DNA of 64,000 bases, from positions 1-64,000 of the forward strand of contig JAFLRP010000107.1 of NCBI GenBank assembly GCA_022511515.1, in the 5' to 3' direction. The translations under genes and the position numbers were made by a program. Numbering within the stretch: position 1 is the first letter of the stretch; each line of letters opens with the position of its first letter. Positions 59,873 to 64,000 of this stretch are shown piece by piece. The notes beneath the pieces were generated by a model. The model did not search any database and had not been told where the DNA came from. It saw nothing but the letters and a program-made list of their open reading frames with translations. Origin of the DNA: Acutalibacter sp. GTDB taxonomy: Bacteria; Bacillota; Clostridia; Oscillospirales; Acutalibacteraceae.

Positions 59873-59901
59873 TTGACAACGAGTACCGGGAATGGTATAG
59901 T
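59873..59901 (+). promoter_or_regulatory. sigma-A-type promoter of csp
   Basis: TTGACA-17-TATAGT. Confidence 0.8.
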
Positions 59902-59907
59902 AATCCT

Positions 59908-60112
59908 GTATTCTGATAGCACGAAAGATGTACTCACAGTTTTTGTAAGTCATTGAACGTCTGATGATTTACACAAGCTGTGAGCTTTTTTAACCGGGAT
60001 TTTTCCCGGGGCGGTCAGAGAATCCCCTCTATGGGGCCATTCTTCGGCGAGAGAGCTCTCTCAGCGGGACGGCGCGGCTAGCCGGATACAATTTTTTATG
60101 GAGGTGCCGAAC
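59908..60112 (+). promoter_or_regulatory. long structured 5' leader of cold-shock gene
   Basis: ctcacag/ctgtgag hairpin followed by cttttttaa, ccggga/tcccgg and gagagagctctctc hairpins. Confidence 0.55.
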
Positions 60113-60322
60113 ATGAACGGTACAGTCAAATGGTTCAACGCAGAAAAAGGTTACGGATTCATCTCTAACGATGAAGGCGGCGAGGATGTTTTTGTACATT
60201 TCTCCGCGATCCAGTGCGAAGGCTTCAAGACCCTGAACGAAGGCGATAAAGTGACCTTCGAGACTGAGCCCGATCCCAAGAACAGCGAAAAGCTGCGGGC
60301 AGTCAACGTTCAGAAGATCTGA
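60113..60322 (+). CDS. cold-shock protein
   Basis: [34 protein letters not shown]. Confidence 0.96.
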   Translation: MNGTVKWFNAEKGYGFISNDEGGEDVFVHFSAIQCEGFKTLNEGDKVTFETEPDPKNSEKLRAVNVQKI

Positions 60323-60420
60323 TTCTCAGCAGTTTGGAACCGCACAGCCGGGACTTTTTTCGGAAAGCCCCGGCTTTTTGCTGTCTTTTGGCAAAATTTG
60401 GAAAAAGGAAAAAATTTTCA

Positions 60421-60449
60421 TTGACAAATCGACTTTCCTTCGATATAAT
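60421..60449 (+). promoter_or_regulatory. promoter of tRNA-Gly
   Basis: TTGACA-17-TATAAT. Confidence 0.8.
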
Positions 60450-60466
60450 AGATAGCGTTCCGATAT

Positions 60467-60542
60467 GCGGACGTAGCTCATCTGGTAGAGCGCCACCTTG
60501 CCAAGGTGGAGGTAGCGAGTTCGAGCCTCGTCGTCCGCTCCA
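60467..60542 (+). tRNA. tRNA-Gly (GCC), CCA encoded
   Basis: gcggacg...cgtccgc acceptor, anticodon arm ccacc-ttgccaa-ggtgg, gttcgag T-loop, 3' tcca. Confidence 0.96.
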
Positions 60543-60604
60543 TCTTTCGACAAGGCTTTTCAGAGCCTTGTCGATTTTATTTTGTGTTTTTGGGAGAAGA
60601 GAAA

Positions 60605-61666
60605 ATGAACAGAGATTTTTTAAAAGATTTACTGGCCACGCCATCTATCAGCGGGCATGAGGAAAAAATACAAAAGAAAGCGCTGACCTTTGGAAAACAA
60701 TTTGCGGAGAAGCAGCTCGTCGACCCGGCGGGCAATGCCATTTCCGTGGTGAACCCGCAGTCGGAGTGCAAGGTGCTGCTCTGCGGCCACGCAGACGAGA
60801 TCGGCTTTGTGGTCACCCATATCGACGGGCAGGGCAGACTGCATCTGGCCAAGGTCGGCGGCGTTGCCTGCAAGTTGTATATCGGCAGTCAGGTACAGAT
60901 CTGGCACGGCGACAGCGCGGTCAGCGGCGTGATCGCCACAAGCCACGACCTGTTGGGGAAAGAGAAGCTGGACGTTTCCGACCTGTTGGTGGATATTGGC
61001 GCCCGCAGCGAGGAGGAAGCGAAAAAGATCGTGTCCGTGGGCGATCCGGTGTGCGCGGACGTGCAGGTCAAGGAGCTTTTGAACGATCAATTCACCTGCC
61101 GCGCTCTGGACGACCGTACCGGCGCTTTCGTGGTGCTGGAGGCCGCTAAGCTGGCGGCGGAGAAGGGCGCAAAGGCGGGCATTTACGCCGCCACCACTGT
61201 CGGCGAAGAAACCACCGGACGGGGCGCGTACTACGCTTCCGCCAGAATCAACCCCACCTGCGCGTTGGCGGTGGACGTCACCTGGGCAAGCGATGCCCCC
61301 GGTACGGATCCCAGCGACACCGGTGAAGTGAAGCTGGGCGGCGGTCCCGTGCTCTGCATGGGCTCTGCGGTGAATAAGCCAATGAACGCCCTTCTGAAAA
61401 AAACCGCCGAAGAATTGGGCATGGCGGTGCAGTGGGAGATCGCCGCCGGACGCACCGGCACTGACGGCGACACGGTGAATATGACGCTGGAGGGCGTTCC
61501 CATGGCGCTGGTATCCATTCCCCTGCGGTATATGCACAGTTCCGTGGAGGTGGGAAGCTGGAAGGATTTGGAGGACTGCATCCGGCTGATCGCCGAATTT
61601 TTGGTGCGTTTCTCCGCAGAGTGGGAGAAAGGCTTCGATTTTTCGCCTCTTGCCGAAGCGCTTTGA
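60605..61666 (+). CDS. M42-family metallopeptidase
   Basis: LCGHADEIGFVVTHID, CRALDDRTGAFVVLEA, VGEETTGRGA. Confidence 0.93.
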   Translation: MNRDFLKDLLATPSISGHEEKIQKKALTFGKQFAEKQLVDPAGNAISVVNPQSECKVLLCGHADEIGFVVTHIDGQGRLHLAKVGGVACKLYIGSQVQIWHGDSAVSGVIATSHDLLGKEKLDVSDLLVDIGARSEEEAKKIVSVGDPVCADVQVKELLNDQFTCRALDDRTGAFVVLEAAKLAAEKGAKAGIYAATTVGEETTGRGAYYASARINPTCALAVDVTWASDAPGTDPSDTGEVKLGGGPVLCMGSAVNKPMNALLKKTAEELGMAVQWEIAAGRTGTDGDTVNMTLEGVPMALVSIPLRYMHSSVEVGSWKDLEDCIRLIAEFLVRFSAEWEKGFDFSPLAEAL

Positions 61667-61773
61667 TTGGCCTTCGATGCTGAACTCAAATAGCAATTCC
61701 TTGACCCGGTACTTTGTGCCGGGTCCTTTTTTGCAAAAATTGCCCGAAAAAGAAAAAATTTTGCGGGAAAGGG

Positions 61774-61820
61774 TTGACAGGTGCAAGCATTTCCTGTATT
61801 ATATGAACATACAATCATAT
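61774..61820 (+). promoter_or_regulatory. promoter and metal-sensor operator
   Basis: TTGACA-17-TATTAT; operator atatga-acatacaa-tcatat 61801-61820. Confidence 0.7.
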
Positions 61821-61836
61821 GAAAGGATATCGGAAT

Positions 61837-62199
61837 ATGGCAGAACGAAAGGAAGCGCCCAGATGCGAATACCTCTGCGTCCACGAGGATGTGGTGGAAA
61901 AGGTTCTGGGGGAAATGCCGGAGGACGAGGTCCTGTTTGACCTCTCCGAGCTGTTCAAGATCTTCGGGGATTCCACCCGGATCAAAATTCTGTTCCTGCT
62001 GTTTGAATCGGAAATGTGCGTGTGTGACATTGCCCAGCTCTTAGGCATGACCCAGTCCGCCATTTCCCACCAACTGCAGGTGCTGAAAAAGAGCAAGCTG
62101 GTGAAATACCGGCGGGAGGGGAAAACCGTGTTCTATGCGCTGGCGGACAGCCATGTGCGGACCATCTTCGAGCAGGGCATGGAGCACATTACCGAGTGA
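61837..62199 (+). CDS. ArsR/CadC-type metal-responsive repressor
   Basis: LFKIFGDSTRIKILFLLFESEMCVCDIAQLLGMTQSAISHQLQVLKKSKLV; N-terminal CEYLC. Confidence 0.93.
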   Translation: MAERKEAPRCEYLCVHEDVVEKVLGEMPEDEVLFDLSELFKIFGDSTRIKILFLLFESEMCVCDIAQLLGMTQSAISHQLQVLKKSKLVKYRREGKTVFYALADSHVRTIFEQGMEHITE

Positions 62200-62238
62200 C
62201 CTACAATATTATGTAAACTATAAAAGGAGGAAGCACGT

Positions 62239-62457
62239 ATGAAAAAGAAATTTGCTTTAGAGGAACTGGATTGCGCCAACTGCGCGGCCAAAATGGAGGC
62301 GGCCATCAAAAAGCTCCCCGGCGTGCAGGATGCAACGGTCAGCTTTCTGACCCAGAAGCTGACGGTGGAGGCGGACGACGACAAATTTGACGAAATCATG
62401 AAGGAAGCCGCCAAGGTCATCAAAAAGATCGAACCCGATTGCAGGATCGTCATGTGA
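62239..62457 (+). CDS. heavy-metal-associated (HMA) domain protein
   Basis: LDCANCAAKMEAAIKKLPGV. Confidence 0.93.
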   Translation: MKKKFALEELDCANCAAKMEAAIKKLPGVQDATVSFLTQKLTVEADDDKFDEIMKEAAKVIKKIEPDCRIVM

Positions 62458-62540
62458 TTTCGGAAAGGGTGCGGGCTTATCTATAAGGCAAAGCAACGTT
62501 ACATAGGCGGCTTTGCCTTGTTGTTTGGAGGGGTTGAAAG

Positions 62541-64000
62541 ATGACAAGAAAACAAAAGAAAATGCTGCTTCGTATCGGGATCAGCGCGGTGCTGCTGCTC
62601 CTTGCGGTGTTGATTCCCTATGAGGGAGGCTGGCGGTTTCTGCTGTTTCTCCCCGCCTATTTTGTGATCGGCTGGGATGTGCTGTGGAAGGCGGTAAAGA
62701 ATATCGCTCACGGGCAGGTCTTTGACGAAAATTTCCTGATGGCGCTGGCAACGCTGGGCGCTTTCTGCACCGGCTTTTTCGGGGAAGGCGAATATCCCGA
62801 AGCTGTGTTCGTTATGCTGTTTTATCAGGTGGGAGAGCTGTTCCAAAGTTACGCCGTGGGGAAATCCCGGAAATCCATTTCCCAGTTGATGGATATCCGC
62901 CCGGACTACGCCAATATCCGGCAAGACGGCCAACTGGTGCAGGTAGACCCGGAGGATGTACAGGTGGGAGATTCCATCTTTGTGAAGGCCGGAGAACGCA
63001 TTCCTCTTGACGGCGTGGTGCTGGAGGGCGCGTCCAGCCTAGACACCGCCGCCTTGACCGGGGAATCTCTGCCCAGAGATGTGAAGCCCGGAGATGAGGT
63101 CATCAGCGGCTGCGTCAATCAGACGGGACTTTTGCAGGTTCGTGTGACGAAACCGTTTGGAGAGTCCACCGTGGCGAAAATCCTCGATCTGGTGGAAAAT
63201 TCCAGCACCAAAAAGGCGAAGGCGGAGAATTTTATCACGAAATTTGCCCGGTATTACACCCCCGTGGTGGTGATCGGCGCGGTACTCTTGGCGTTGCTGC
63301 CGCCCCTCTTTACCGGCGGGCACTGGGCGGATTGGCTGAACCGAGCCTTGATTTTCCTGGTGGTGTCCTGTCCTTGTGCGCTGGTGGTGTCCGTTCCCCT
63401 CAGCTTTTTCGGGGGCATCGGCGGAGCGTCCCGGAACGGTATCTTGATTAAAGGCGCAAACTACTTAGAGCTCCTTTCCAAAGCGGAAACCGTGGTGTTC
63501 GACAAGACCGGCACACTGACTCAGGGCGTGTTCAAGGTGACCGCCATTCACCCCGAAAACTGTTCGGAGCGGGAGCTGCTGGAACTTGCCGCTCTGGCGG
63601 AGAGCTATTCCGATCACCCCATTTCCCGTTCCCTGAAAGAAGCTTGGGGCGGGGAGCCGGATCCCGCCCGGGTCAGCGAGCCGGAGGAGCTTTCCGGCAG
63701 AGGCGTAAAAGCCCTGGTGGACGGCAAAACCGTCTATGCGGGCAACGACAAGCTGATGGCGGAAATGGGAATCGTCTGCCCTTCCTGTGAAAAAACCGGC
63801 ACGGTGGTCCATGTGGCGGCGGATGGGCAGTATTTGGGACATATCATCATTTCCGACGAGTTGAAGAGCGATGCCAAAGAAACGGTTTCCGCCTTGCGGG
63901 AGCAGGGTGCCAGAAAAATAGTTATGTTAACCGGAGACGCCAAAGAGGTAGGCGAGTCCGTGGCAAAAGAGCTGGGGCTGGACGAGGCTTATACGGAGCT
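62541..64000 (+). CDS. heavy-metal translocating P1B-type ATPase (truncated by window end)
   Basis: SCPCALVVSVP, FDKTGTLTQG, LTGESLPRD; frame open to window end so absent from ORF track. Confidence 0.93.
   Translation, partial: MTRKQKKMLLRIGISAVLLLLAVLIPYEGGWRFLLFLPAYFVIGWDVLWKAVKNIAHGQVFDENFLMALATLGAFCTGFFGEGEYPEAVFVMLFYQVGELFQSYAVGKSRKSISQLMDIRPDYANIRQDGQLVQVDPEDVQVGDSIFVKAGERIPLDGVVLEGASSLDTAALTGESLPRDVKPGDEVISGCVNQTGLLQVRVTKPFGESTVAKILDLVENSSTKKAKAENFITKFARYYTPVVVIGAVLLALLPPLFTGGHWADWLNRALIFLVVSCPCALVVSVPLSFFGGIGGASRNGILIKGANYLELLSKAETVVFDKTGTLTQGVFKVTAIHPENCSERELLELAALAESYSDHPISRSLKEAWGGEPDPARVSEPEELSGRGVKALVDGKTVYAGNDKLMAEMGIVCPSCEKTGTVVHVAADGQYLGHIIISDELKSDAKETVSALREQGARKIVMLTGDAKEVGESVAKELGLDEAYTE

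Overview
GC-rich chromosomal window from a spore-forming Clostridia-type bacterium; an Oscillospiraceae-like origin is inferred from gene content (Spo0A, SpoIVB, CotJABC). No database search was run. Most of it is housekeeping DNA: alpha-galactosidase, a BspA/SLH surface protein, potABCD, a heterodimeric ABC exporter, spo0A-spoIVB, a 2-oxoacid:ferredoxin oxidoreductase operon, pgi, rpmF, der-plsY-murA-rlmH, gdhA, purC-purB-purA-glmS-guaA, blaI/blaR1-like genes, a second truncated guaA, metG-tatD-rSAM, a transglutaminase/DUF58/MoxR cluster, csp, tRNA-Gly(GCC) and a metal-efflux operon. Main points for a second look: (1) modular intergenic hairpin cassettes in a fixed order (E-F-B-A-G-C), recurring before unrelated genes. 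They begin at or near the upstream stop codon and end with a hairpin lying between the Shine-Dalgarno and the downstream ATG, with compensatory base changes visible between copies. (2) An AT-rich island (about 44.1-48.15 kb) encoding a PHP + AlbA_2/Schlafen-like + restriction-methylase-TRD-like fusion protein next to a SANT/Myb-like small protein, a candidate defence module. (3) A Spo0A whose receiver has lost the phospho-acceptor Asp (D to E), an acidic-pocket Asp and the conserved Lys, while its DNA-binding domain is conserved. (4) A duplicated 101-bp element with a 14-bp GNRA-tetraloop hairpin. (5) An orphan BlaI/BlaR1 pair with near-perfect operators but an unrecognised sensor domain. (6) An amidotransferase-less second GMP synthase behind a structured leader.
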